The notes below the pieces were generated by a model. The model was not told the DNA's origin. It saw nothing but the letters and a program-made list of their open reading frames with translations, and did not search any database. From the NCBI RefSeq assembly GCF_009388985.1, contig NZ_CP036422.1, positions 1,440,501 to 1,504,500 on the forward strand: a DNA stretch of 64,000 bases, read 5' to 3'. The position numbers were made by a program, and so were the translations under genes. Position 1 is the stretch's first letter. Every line of letters begins with the position of its first letter. Shown here piece after piece: positions 9,237-17,315 of the stretch. Source of the stretch: Halioglobus maricola. GTDB lineage: Bacteria; Pseudomonadota; Gammaproteobacteria; Pseudomonadales; Halieaceae.

Positions 9237-10434
9237 TTACCTCGTCTTCCTTCTTCTTTTTGTAGCAATCGCCATAGGCTGGCTCCTTGGCCGGCGCTCC
9301 CAGCGGCAGGTCGTCGCGAGCCCGGATCTTCCCGGGCAGTACTACAAAGGCCTCAATTATTTGCTGGACGGCCGCCCCGATGGCGCTATCGATGCGTTTA
9401 TCGATGCACTGGAAGTCAACTCCGAGACCATGGAGACGCATATCGCTCTTGGCAACCTGTTGCGCAAGAAGGGAGAGGTAGACCGGGCAATTCGTATCCA
9501 CCAGAACCTGCTGGCGCGACCCAGCTTGCCGCGAGCACAGGTGCACGCCGCTCACCTTGAACTGGCCCGGGATTACATCAGTGCCGGCTTGCTCGATCGA
9601 GCCGAACGCCTACTGTTGGACTTGGTGGCGGAGTCGCCGCTGCAGCGGCGGGCAAGCCAGCGTCATTTGCTCGACATCTTTCAGAGTGAACGTGAATGGC
9701 AGCGCGCCATCGATGTCGCGAACGACCTGATACCGCGCAAGACCCTGCTTGGCGGAGCACCCCAGGAATCGGCAGAGCCAGGTCAGAATGTGGCCACGGT
9801 GATCCCCCACTATTTTTGTGAGCTCGCGGCAGAAAAGCGCGAGCAGGGCGATATCCAGGGCGCCCGCAATTTGCTGCAGGGAGCATTGGATCAGGACAAG
9901 GAGTGTGTGCGAGCCTCGATTATGCTCGGTGAAGTTGAGTGCGAGGCGGGCCGCTACAAACAGTCCATCAAGGCCTTGCGCCGGGTGCGACAGCAGGATC
10001 CGGCCTACATCAGCGAGACCATTCCTGTGCTGCGGCGCTGCTACCGGGAACTGGGCGATGAAAAGTCGCTGCGAGCGTATTTGCGTGAATGCCTTGAGGC
10101 TCACCCCTCGCCACCACTGGTGATCGCCGCGGCGGAAGATATCCTGGTCTCACAAGGCAGTGACGAGGCGGAGGCGTTTCTTGCCAAACAGCTGGAACAA
10201 CGCCCCTCTATGCGCGGCCTGGAACAACTGATCGGTTTGCAGATCAAGGCTACCGAGGGCAAGGCCCAGGATAACCTTGGCTTGCTGCAGGTGTTGGTGA
10301 AGCGGCTGATTGAAGAGCGGCCGGCCTATCGCTGCAGTCACTGTGGATTTGCCGGGCGTCATATGCACTGGTTCTGCCCTGGTTGCAAATACTGGGGCAC
10401 GATCAAAACAATTCGCGGCACCAGTCTGGAATGA
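9229..10434 (+). CDS. lapB: LapB (YciM), TPR regulator of LPS synthesis
   Basis: 401 residues. N-terminal membrane anchor (about 3-18), then GRRS, then tandem TPR repeats covering roughly residues 35-350. A C-terminal rubredoxin-like metal site has two CxxC pairs (CSHCGFAG and CPGCKYWG). In E. coli LapB directs FtsH to LpxC. The start is GTG at 9229, overlapping the end of lapA; it yields MNDYLVFLLLF, which matches the family's anchor. No internal start would keep the anchor. Confidence 0.95.
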   Translation: MNDYLVFLLLFVAIAIGWLLGRRSQRQVVASPDLPGQYYKGLNYLLDGRPDGAIDAFIDALEVNSETMETHIALGNLLRKKGEVDRAIRIHQNLLARPSLPRAQVHAAHLELARDYISAGLLDRAERLLLDLVAESPLQRRASQRHLLDIFQSEREWQRAIDVANDLIPRKTLLGGAPQESAEPGQNVATVIPHYFCELAAEKREQGDIQGARNLLQGALDQDKECVRASIMLGEVECEAGRYKQSIKALRRVRQQDPAYISETIPVLRRCYRELGDEKSLRAYLRECLEAHPSPPLVIAAAEDILVSQGSDEAEAFLAKQLEQRPSMRGLEQLIGLQIKATEGKAQDNLGLLQVLVKRLIEERPAYRCSHCGFAGRHMHWFCPGCKYWGTIKTIRGTSLE

Positions 10435-10447
10435 TTGAGGAAATTTG

Positions 10448-11149
10448 ATGAACGACAAACCCGTACTGGTTGCCCTGGATTACCCCGACGCGGAAACGGC
10501 GCTGGCATTTGCCGACAAACTCTCGCCGCAGCTTTGCCGCGTGAAAGTGGGCAAGGAACTCTATACTCGCAGCGGCGCCTCGCTGGTCGAATCGCTGCAG
10601 GCGCGGGGTTTCGATGTGTTTCTGGACCTCAAGTTTCACGATATACCCAACACGGTTGCTGGCGCGGTGCGTTCTGCCGCCGAGCTCGGCGTGTGGATGG
10701 TCAACGTCCATGCCAGTGGTGGGCGGCGCATGATGGAGGCCGCCGCCAATGCCTTGCAGGCCTACCAGCAACCGCCGATTCTGATTGCAGTGACTGTGCT
10801 CACCAGTATGTCTGACGATGATCTGCGAGAGCTGGGTTACACCGAATCAGCTGCCGAGCGTGTGTCGCGCCTGGCTGCGCTCACCCAGTCCAGTGGTCTG
10901 GACGGTGTAGTGTGTTCTGCGATGGAGGCTCCCGGATTGCGCGCCGATCGCGGCGATGACTTCTGCCTTGTCACGCCGGGGATACGTCTTGCAGGTGATG
11001 ATGCCGGCGACCAGCGTAGAGTGCTGACCCCCGCGGATGCTGTCGCCAACGGGGCTGACTACCTGGTGATTGGCCGCTCTATAACTGCAGCGGCAGACCC
11101 TATTGCGGCGCTGGAGCGAGTGCACCGTGAACTGGAAATCATCGGCTGA
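10448..11149 (+). CDS. pyrF: Orotidine 5'-phosphate decarboxylase
   Basis: 233 residues. Last step of UMP synthesis. TIM-barrel motifs: [11 protein letters not shown] near the start, the catalytic [11 protein letters not shown] (residues about 60-70), [11 protein letters not shown] (phosphate binding) and DYLVIGRSI. The ATG at 10448 follows a TGAGG ribosome site at 10436-10440; a TTG codon immediately before it is in frame but less likely. The order lapA-lapB-pyrF is conserved in gammaproteobacteria. Confidence 0.97.
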   Translation: MNDKPVLVALDYPDAETALAFADKLSPQLCRVKVGKELYTRSGASLVESLQARGFDVFLDLKFHDIPNTVAGAVRSAAELGVWMVNVHASGGRRMMEAAANALQAYQQPPILIAVTVLTSMSDDDLRELGYTESAAERVSRLAALTQSSGLDGVVCSAMEAPGLRADRGDDFCLVTPGIRLAGDDAGDQRRVLTPADAVANGADYLVIGRSITAAADPIAALERVHRELEIIG

Positions 11150-11266
11150 GGCCAGTTCCCATCAATTGCGCGCGCACACGCCTTGCAGCGCGTATTTGTT
11201 GCTAGACTCACCTCTCGATACGGATGCCTGCACGGATGCAGAGTTTAGAGAGCAAGGAGACTAGCT

Positions 11267-11563
11267 ATGAAAAACATCATCAATCCCAATGTGTTTGCCA
11301 CCTGCCTGATGGCACTGTTGCTTGCCATCGGCGCGGGACATGCCGCCGCCGAAGATTTGCCGCCGGGCAGTGTGAACATCAATACCGCTGATGCGACGGC
11401 GCTCGCCGGCGGGCTCAGTGGTGTAGGTGCCAGCAGGGCCGAGGATATTGTGCGCTATCGAGAGGAGTTCGGGCCGTTTACGACGCTTGAGCAGCTCACG
11501 GAAGTAAAGGGTATCGGCCAGGCCACGGTTGATCGCAACCGTTCGGTAATAACTCTGGATTAA
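11267..11563 (+). CDS. ComEA-like helix-hairpin-helix DNA-binding protein
   Basis: 98 residues. A signal peptide (MALLLAIGAGHAAA, cleavage near residue 30) is followed by a ComEA-type HhH domain: VNINTADATALAG, GVGASRAEDIVRYREEFGPF and LTEVKGIGQATVDRN. Such small periplasmic proteins bind DNA and are linked to natural transformation, although many short ones are untested. In Pseudomonas a comparable gene also lies near wbpM and the O-antigen locus. AAGGAG ribosome site; its own terminator follows. Confidence 0.88.
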   Translation: MKNIINPNVFATCLMALLLAIGAGHAAAEDLPPGSVNINTADATALAGGLSGVGASRAEDIVRYREEFGPFTTLEQLTEVKGIGQATVDRNRSVITLD

Positions 11564-11581
11564 GCCGGGCGCATCCGTATC

Positions 11582-11611
11582 ATGAGGGGGCTTATGTCCC
11601 CTTATTTTTTT
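11582..11611 (+). terminator. Rho-independent terminator after the comEA-like gene
   Basis: Hairpin ATGAGGGG / CCCCTTAT (one G-U pair) with an eight-base loop, followed by seven T at 11605-11611. The next gene starts only 12 bp further on. Confidence 0.85.
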
Positions 11612-11622
11612 CACATTCCGCG

Positions 11623-12513
11623 ATGAAGTGTCTGGTCACTGGCGCTACCGGATTTATTGGCCGTGCGTTATGCCCCGAGCTGGCAAGCCGTGGCCATGAG
11701 GTGCTCGCGATCAGCCGCGGCGTCAACGCGCCGGCTTGCGCTGATGTTCTGGTGATGGATCTTGCCCGAGGAGTGCCGGACTCTGTCCGCCTCGAGGGTG
11801 TCGACGCCGTTATTCATCTCGCCGGTATTGCTCACCAAAAGGCAGCAGCGCAGCAGTATCAGCAAGTCAACCGCGATGCGACTCTTGCGCTGGCCCGAGC
11901 CGCTCAGGCGGCGGGCGTTCGCCACTTCATTTTCGTGTCCAGCGTGAAAGCGATGGGCCCGGCTCAGGACGGACACGCGCGCGGTGAGGACGATGTCTTT
12001 CCCACAACTGACCCCTACGGCCAGAGTAAATGGCAGGCGGAGCTTGGTCTGCAGGAATTGGCCGCGGGCGGCGAGATGGCGGTGACGATTTTGCGCCCTG
12101 CACTGGTCTATGGCGCTGCGCCGAAGGGCAATCTGGCCTTGCTGGACCGCGGGGTCGATTTCGGCTTGCCGCGACCACCGGAGGAGGGCGGCCGCTCAAT
12201 GATTGGGCTGCCGGACCTGGTTGATCTATTGTGCCAATTGGCGACATCTCCGGGCAGCGGTACCCACACCTGGATTGTCAGTGACGGGGAGAGCTATTCG
12301 AGCCGGACGGTTCACGATGCGCTGCGCGCAAGGCGCGGTGCGCCCGTCGCGAGTAGCTGGTGCCCGCGCTGGGTTTGGATGGCTGGCGCCCGCATGCTGG
12401 GCGCGCGCGACAAGCTGTTTGGTTTCGAGCACTACGATAACAGCGCGCTGCTGGCGGCAACCGATTGGCGACCGCAGTCGCGGCTGCAAGACGTGCTGGC
12501 GAGGAAGACCTGA
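11623..12513 (+). CDS. NAD-dependent epimerase/reductase, WbpV-like (UDP-sugar 4-reductase)
   Basis: 296 residues of the extended SDR fold. NAD-binding GATGFIGRAL is at about residues 7-16, VSSVKAMG carries the catalytic Ser, and the YxxxK pair is YGQSK. In Pseudomonas-type O-antigen loci a protein of this kind (WbpV/WbpK) reduces the 4-keto sugar made by WbpM to UDP-QuiNAc or UDP-FucNAc. Placement directly before WbpL- and WbpM-like genes supports that role; the exact sugar cannot be read from sequence. No clear ribosome site precedes the ATG, which lies 12 bp after a terminator. The stop overlaps the next start by one base. Confidence 0.82.
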   Translation: MKCLVTGATGFIGRALCPELASRGHEVLAISRGVNAPACADVLVMDLARGVPDSVRLEGVDAVIHLAGIAHQKAAAQQYQQVNRDATLALARAAQAAGVRHFIFVSSVKAMGPAQDGHARGEDDVFPTTDPYGQSKWQAELGLQELAAGGEMAVTILRPALVYGAAPKGNLALLDRGVDFGLPRPPEEGGRSMIGLPDLVDLLCQLATSPGSGTHTWIVSDGESYSSRTVHDALRARRGAPVASSWCPRWVWMAGARMLGARDKLFGFEHYDNSALLAATDWRPQSRLQDVLARKT

Positions 12514-13484
12514 TGCCCGCCTTGCTGATCACCCTGGCAATATCGATTGTCCTCTGCGGCCTGTATCTGAAGCTGGCGCGTCGCCTGCAGATAATGGACT
12601 TGCCTAACGAGCGCAGCTCTCACACCTTGCCCACCCCACATGGCGGGGGTACTGCGATGTTGGTTGCTTTCAGCCTCGGACTGGCAGCGGCAGCGTGGAT
12701 GGGCATGGCGTGGCATTCGCAGTATCTCGCGCTCGCCGGCGGCGCATTGTTACTGATGTTGGTGGGGGTGGTGGATGACCTGCGGGGGTTGCCGGTGCGT
12801 CTGCGTTTCTCCTTCTACGCTCTGTGTTCCGTCGTGCTGGTGAGCGTTCTGCTAAAGCCCCATGGGGGCCAGTGGCTGGTGGCACTTGTGGCCGCCTTCG
12901 CCTTGCTGTGGATGCTCAATCTCTACAATTTCATGGATGGCATAGACGGTATCGCTGCGCTGCAGGCGACGATAGCCTGTGTCGGGGCAGCCATAATCAG
13001 CTGGTTCTATGCGGCAGATTTGCAGTACTTCTTTTTCTGCCTCCTTCTGGCTGCAGCCCAGTTGGGATTCCTCTGCTGGAACTGGCCCCCAGCGCGCATG
13101 TTCATGGGGGATGCGGGCAGCGTTCCTACGGGGTTCCTGGTGGGTGGCCTGGCACTGCTCGGTGCGGTGGAAGGCACACTACCACTGGCCTGCTGGCTGA
13201 TTCTGCTGGCTGTTTTTGTGACCGACGCGAGCTACACACTGGTCGCCCGGATGTTCGCCGGCGAGCGATTCACCCAGCCTCACAGGACGCACGCCTACCA
13301 GCGGCTGAGCCGCCATTGGGGCGGTCATTTACCCGTTGATATGCTGCTGTTGGCTATCAATGCTCTGTGGCTCTTTCCTTTAGCCCTGACCACAAGTTTG
13401 TGCCCCAAGTTCTCATTTTTATTGGTAATTTTGGCATATATACCCTTGCTCTACGGCATGGCTAAAGCCCGGAAAGTGGGCTAG
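12513..13484 (+). CDS. MraY/WecA-family undecaprenyl-phosphate sugar-phosphate transferase (WbpL-like)
   Basis: 323 residues with about ten transmembrane helices. Family motifs: LPNERSSHTLPTPHGGG near the N-terminus, DDLRGLPVR, the Mg/catalytic NFMDGIDGIA, FMGDAGSVPTG, and the C-terminal HRTHAYQRLSRHWG. It starts O-antigen synthesis by moving a sugar-1-phosphate (FucNAc, QuiNAc or GlcNAc type) to undecaprenyl phosphate. The ATG at 12513 overlaps the preceding TGA (TGATG), so the two genes are translationally coupled; a longer in-frame reading into the upstream gene is not needed. Confidence 0.9.
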   Translation: MPALLITLAISIVLCGLYLKLARRLQIMDLPNERSSHTLPTPHGGGTAMLVAFSLGLAAAAWMGMAWHSQYLALAGGALLLMLVGVVDDLRGLPVRLRFSFYALCSVVLVSVLLKPHGGQWLVALVAAFALLWMLNLYNFMDGIDGIAALQATIACVGAAIISWFYAADLQYFFFCLLLAAAQLGFLCWNWPPARMFMGDAGSVPTGFLVGGLALLGAVEGTLPLACWLILLAVFVTDASYTLVARMFAGERFTQPHRTHAYQRLSRHWGGHLPVDMLLLAINALWLFPLALTTSLCPKFSFLLVILAYIPLLYGMAKARKVG

Positions 13485-13553
13485 TATCCTTTACTCGCTG
13501 CATCAACAAAAACACCAGCAGTGATACGACCAATCAAGGATTGAGGGAAGGAA

Positions 13554-15578
13554 TTGCTGAAATTTCTGGGCAGCATATGTTCGCGCGCGTCTTCAACGGT
13601 AGTTGGCGGCCTGCGGGATGCCCTTGAAAGGCTCATCGAGCTTCCTCGCAATATCAAACAAGCCTGCCTGCTGGCGTTGGACATGTTCTATGTCACCGTG
13701 GCCATGTGGGCGGCGGTGGCTTTTCGCTATGGTCACACTGACTTCACGCTCGGTTCTGTTGAAATTTTCTGCGGTGTCTTCACCGTGCTGGTCAGCGCCG
13801 TCATCTTCTTGCGACTCGGCCTCTATCGCGCTGTCATCCGCTTCATGGGTCAACAGGCCATTTGGGCGATTATCACGGCAGTTAGTTATTCAACCCTGAT
13901 TCTCGGGGCTGCGGTTTTCTTCACTCAGGCCGAGGTGCCCCGTTCCATGCCCTTTATCTACTGGGGCCTGGCCATGCTTGGGATCGGTGGAACGCGTTTG
14001 AGTGTGCGCGCCTATTACCAGGCGAAGCTGCGTTCCATGTCTGAGAACGTGATCATCTATGGTGCTGGCGCTTCTGGACGGCAGCTGCTCACCGCGCTCA
14101 ATCACGGCGACCAATACCGCGCAGTCTTCTTTGTCGATGACGATATTCGCCTGCAGCATGCTGTGATCAATGGCCTGCAGGTGGCCCATCCCGACCATAT
14201 TGAGCAATTGATCGCGGCACACGATATCACCCAGGTGCTGCTTGCAGTGCCCTCTGCTTCGCCGGAGCGACGCAAGGAAATTATCAATTCCCTCGTGGGT
14301 CTGCCGGTATATGTGCGTACCGTGCCGCGCATCGCCGAATTGGTTGCCGGAGAAGCCAGCGTTAACCAGATTCAGGACATTGATCTGGATGACTTGTTGG
14401 GCCGTGAACCGGTCCCGGCCAAGCCGGAACTGATCGACCGCTGTATCACCGGTAAAGTGGTGATGGTGACGGGCGCAGGTGGCTCCATTGGCTCTGAGCT
14501 ATGCCGCCAGATCCTGGCCGCATCGCCCCGCGAACTGATTCTGCTGGATAATTCTGAATACGCGCTCTACAACATCGAGCGCGAGTTGCGTGCGACGCTC
14601 GAACACACCGCTTACGATTTCAATATCGTACCGCTGCTGGGTTCGGTGCAGGACCAGCGACGATTGGAAAGTGTTTATCGCACGTTCTCCGTGAATACGG
14701 TCTACCACGCCGCGGCCTACAAACATGTGCCGATGGTCGAGTACAACGTGGCCGAGGGTGTAGCCAACAATGTCTTCGGCACCTGGTACGCCGCTGAAGC
14801 AGCACGCAAGGCCGGTGTTGATACCTTTGTTCTGGTGTCGACGGACAAGGCAGTGCGACCTACCAATGTTATGGGTGCGTCCAAGCGCTTCGCCGAGATG
14901 ATCCTCCAGGGCCTGGCCCAGAGAGATACCCACACCCGTTTTTGTATGGTCCGGTTCGGTAATGTCCTTGGTTCCTCTGGCTCGGTAGTCCCCCTGTTTC
15001 GTGAGCAGATTGAAAGCGGCGGCCCAGTCACCGTGACGCACCCGGAAGTTACCCGCTATTTTATGAGTATTACCGAGGCTGCCCAGTTAGTACTGCAGGC
15101 CGGCGCCATGGGCACTGGTGGTGATGTATTTGTGCTGGATATGGGAGAGCCGGTGCGTATCGTTGACCTCGCCCGACGCATGATTCGCTTGAGCGGTTAC
15201 GAGATGGATCACGATACGCATGTGGGTGAGCATATCGATATTGAGTTTATTGGCCTGCGCCCCGGTGAAAAACTGTATGAAGAGTTGTTGCTGGGCAGCA
15301 ATGTGACCGGCACCGGTCACGCGATGATCATGCGGGCTGAAGAGGAGTGCCTCACCTACGGCCAGATGCACCACTATGTTTCAGAGCTCATTCGCTACTG
15401 TGACGCTCTGGATTGCGACGGTATTACCAAAGTGTTGCGCGCCGCTGTCAGTGGCTTCATGGAGCACGAAGTGCGCCATGACTATCTGTGGACCAAGCAG
15501 GGTCAGGTCGGCGAACAGCCGCGTGCACCTGTGGTCGTATCCAACGTGAAAGAACTCTTCCCCGAAAAATCGCCCTGA
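13554..15578 (+). CDS. WbpM/CapD-like UDP-GlcNAc C4,6-dehydratase, membrane-bound
   Basis: 674 residues. Four N-terminal transmembrane helices (about 35-145), a first Rossmann domain (GAGASGRQLL, about 168-177), then the catalytic SDR domain starting about residue 305 (TGAGGSIGSELCRQI) with LVSTDKAVRPTNVMGASKR. The usual Tyr of the YxxxK pair is Met (MGASK), as in WbpM. It converts UDP-GlcNAc to UDP-4-keto-6-deoxy-GlcNAc. The start is TTG at 13554 after AGGGAAGG; no ATG would preserve the membrane region. Its stop codon abuts the stop of the convergent gene with no spacer. Confidence 0.92.
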   Translation: MLKFLGSICSRASSTVVGGLRDALERLIELPRNIKQACLLALDMFYVTVAMWAAVAFRYGHTDFTLGSVEIFCGVFTVLVSAVIFLRLGLYRAVIRFMGQQAIWAIITAVSYSTLILGAAVFFTQAEVPRSMPFIYWGLAMLGIGGTRLSVRAYYQAKLRSMSENVIIYGAGASGRQLLTALNHGDQYRAVFFVDDDIRLQHAVINGLQVAHPDHIEQLIAAHDITQVLLAVPSASPERRKEIINSLVGLPVYVRTVPRIAELVAGEASVNQIQDIDLDDLLGREPVPAKPELIDRCITGKVVMVTGAGGSIGSELCRQILAASPRELILLDNSEYALYNIERELRATLEHTAYDFNIVPLLGSVQDQRRLESVYRTFSVNTVYHAAAYKHVPMVEYNVAEGVANNVFGTWYAAEAARKAGVDTFVLVSTDKAVRPTNVMGASKRFAEMILQGLAQRDTHTRFCMVRFGNVLGSSGSVVPLFREQIESGGPVTVTHPEVTRYFMSITEAAQLVLQAGAMGTGGDVFVLDMGEPVRIVDLARRMIRLSGYEMDHDTHVGEHIDIEFIGLRPGEKLYEELLLGSNVTGTGHAMIMRAEEECLTYGQMHHYVSELIRYCDALDCDGITKVLRAAVSGFMEHEVRHDYLWTKQGQVGEQPRAPVVVSNVKELFPEKSP

Positions 15579-15995
15579 TTAGTCCTCGACGTCGTCCACA
15601 TCCACCTGGCCCGTGAGGCGACGGCGGATGTGAGACCAGGACATTCCTACCGCCAGAATCAGCGACAGCACCGTCAGCGCCAGCCATGTGATCGCGCCAG
15701 TAGAATCCAGGCTCAACCAGCCGATATCCACGAATAGCCAGATAATGCAGGCAAACAGTGCGGCTCCCAGAATGATGCCCAGCCAGCCCAGAGACAGGAA
15801 CGTAGCGCGCAGGAAGACAATCCAGGCAATCAGCAGGGATATGCCGATGATGGCCGTGACCGGGCCGAACTCATGGCCCTCGGCCATCACATAACTGACG
15901 TAAGACAAGTCGCTGGGGTTATAAGTGCCGAACACCAGCGCTGCGGCAAAGACTACTCGCAGCGCAAAACCCAGTGCGTCAAAATTGCTGGCCAT
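15579..15995 (-). CDS. Small four-helix inner-membrane protein (DUF6524-like)
   Basis: 138 residues with four hydrophobic segments (about 10-25, 43-65, 70-92, 97-118), an amphipathic SWSHIRRRLTG and an acidic tail. I recall a similar family listed as DUF6524 but cannot verify it. Function is unknown. It is the last gene of a minus-strand run with the alcohol dehydrogenase 38 bp upstream, so it may be co-transcribed with it. Confidence 0.75.
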   Translation of the reverse strand: MASNFDALGFALRVVFAAALVFGTYNPSDLSYVSYVMAEGHEFGPVTAIIGISLLIAWIVFLRATFLSLGWLGIILGAALFACIIWLFVDIGWLSLDSTGAITWLALTVLSLILAVGMSWSHIRRRLTGQVDVDDVED

Positions 15996-16033
15996 ATCTG
16001 TTTTCCTTCGAAATTTTTATCAGCTTAGTCGAG

Positions 16034-17236
16034 TCATGCGGCTTCGAGCAAGCCGCGCACAATGCCGGATATTTCTGCTTCGGACATATAGCGCGGAACC
16101 GGGTAGATACTGCCAGCCTCAGCGATAGCCTCTTCGACAATACCGGGTACGTCGGCCTGGGTCAGGCCCCTGGGTTTCAGTGGCAGCTCCATCTCGGCGC
16201 GCATATCAACGATTGCCTGAATAAACTGACGAGCCAGGGTGGCATCGTCATCGCTCTCGCTGCCAATGTTCACATCCCTGGCCAACTGCGCCAGACGCTC
16301 GTGTACACAGGCACCGTAATTGCTCAGTACTTCCGGTAGTACCATGGCGTTGGCGTTGCCGTGGGGGGTATGGCAAACGCGGCCCAGCTGGTGAGCGATG
16401 CCGTGCACATAACCTACTGAGGTGCGCCCGAAGGCGGAGCCGGCGTAGAACGCAGCCAGTGCCATGCCATCGCGGGCCTCGAGATCATCGCCTTTGTGCC
16501 ATGCGCGGGTCAGGTTTTTGAATATCAGTTTCACGGCGGCAACGGCCTGCACTTCGGTCGCCGGGGTGGAGGAGGTGGCGATATAGGATTCCACCGCATG
16601 CGTGAGTGCGTCCATGCCAGTAGCTGCGGTGATGCCGGGAGGCATACCCTTCATGATGTCCGCGTCCAGCGCGACGTAGCCGGGCATCAGCTTGTTGTCG
16701 ATCACCGGGACTTTTGCGTGGGTGTCGGGGTCTGAAATGACTGAAACATACGTGATTTCTGAGCCTGTACCTGCGGTGGTGGGTACGGCAAAAATAGGTA
16801 CGGCGAGATTCTTTGATTTCTGGATGCCGTCGAAATCATCCAGAGTGCCCGGATTGGTATGCAGCAGGGCGATCAATTTACCGGCATCGAGTACCGATCC
16901 GCCACCGACGGCGAGCACGGCATCACAGGATTCAGTGCGCAGCAGGGCTTCGCCGGCCTGGATTTGGTCAAAGGCCGGATCCGGTAGCACACCGTCAAAG
17001 ATTGCATAGCGGGTGTTGTTTTCGTCAAGAGTCGCTTTAATACCGTCAAGGATGCCTGAGCTTGCGAGAAAGCTGTCAGTGACGATCAATATCTTGCTGT
17101 GACCGAGCACGGCGAACTGCTTGGCCAGTGTGTTGGCGGAGCCTGCGCCGGAAAATATCACAGGAGCAGGGCGTGGAATCAGGCGCAAGAGCCAGGTGAC
17201 GGTAAAGGCGCGAAATTTGTAGTACAACGTTTTCAT
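16034..17236 (-). CDS. Iron-containing (group III) alcohol dehydrogenase
   Basis: 400 residues. The family's NAD(P)-binding motif GGGSVLDAGKL lies at about residues 111-121 and TTAGTGSEIT at about 150. The metal-binding region contains HAVESYIA, HGIAHQLG and HTPHGNANA. These enzymes interconvert alcohols and aldehydes or reduce maleylacetate and similar compounds; the substrate here is not evident. It follows the fusion-protein gene on the minus strand by 79 bp. Confidence 0.9.
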   Translation of the reverse strand: MKTLYYKFRAFTVTWLLRLIPRPAPVIFSGAGSANTLAKQFAVLGHSKILIVTDSFLASSGILDGIKATLDENNTRYAIFDGVLPDPAFDQIQAGEALLRTESCDAVLAVGGGSVLDAGKLIALLHTNPGTLDDFDGIQKSKNLAVPIFAVPTTAGTGSEITYVSVISDPDTHAKVPVIDNKLMPGYVALDADIMKGMPPGITAATGMDALTHAVESYIATSSTPATEVQAVAAVKLIFKNLTRAWHKGDDLEARDGMALAAFYAGSAFGRTSVGYVHGIAHQLGRVCHTPHGNANAMVLPEVLSNYGACVHERLAQLARDVNIGSESDDDATLARQFIQAIVDMRAEMELPLKPRGLTQADVPGIVEEAIAEAGSIYPVPRYMSEAEISGIVRGLLEAA

Positions 17237-17315
17237 TGGGTCTTCTTATCCGGTGGCATAGAAAGACCATGATACGAGAGCTGAAGCGCTCAAGCCACCT
17301 TCTCAAGCTACCTTG

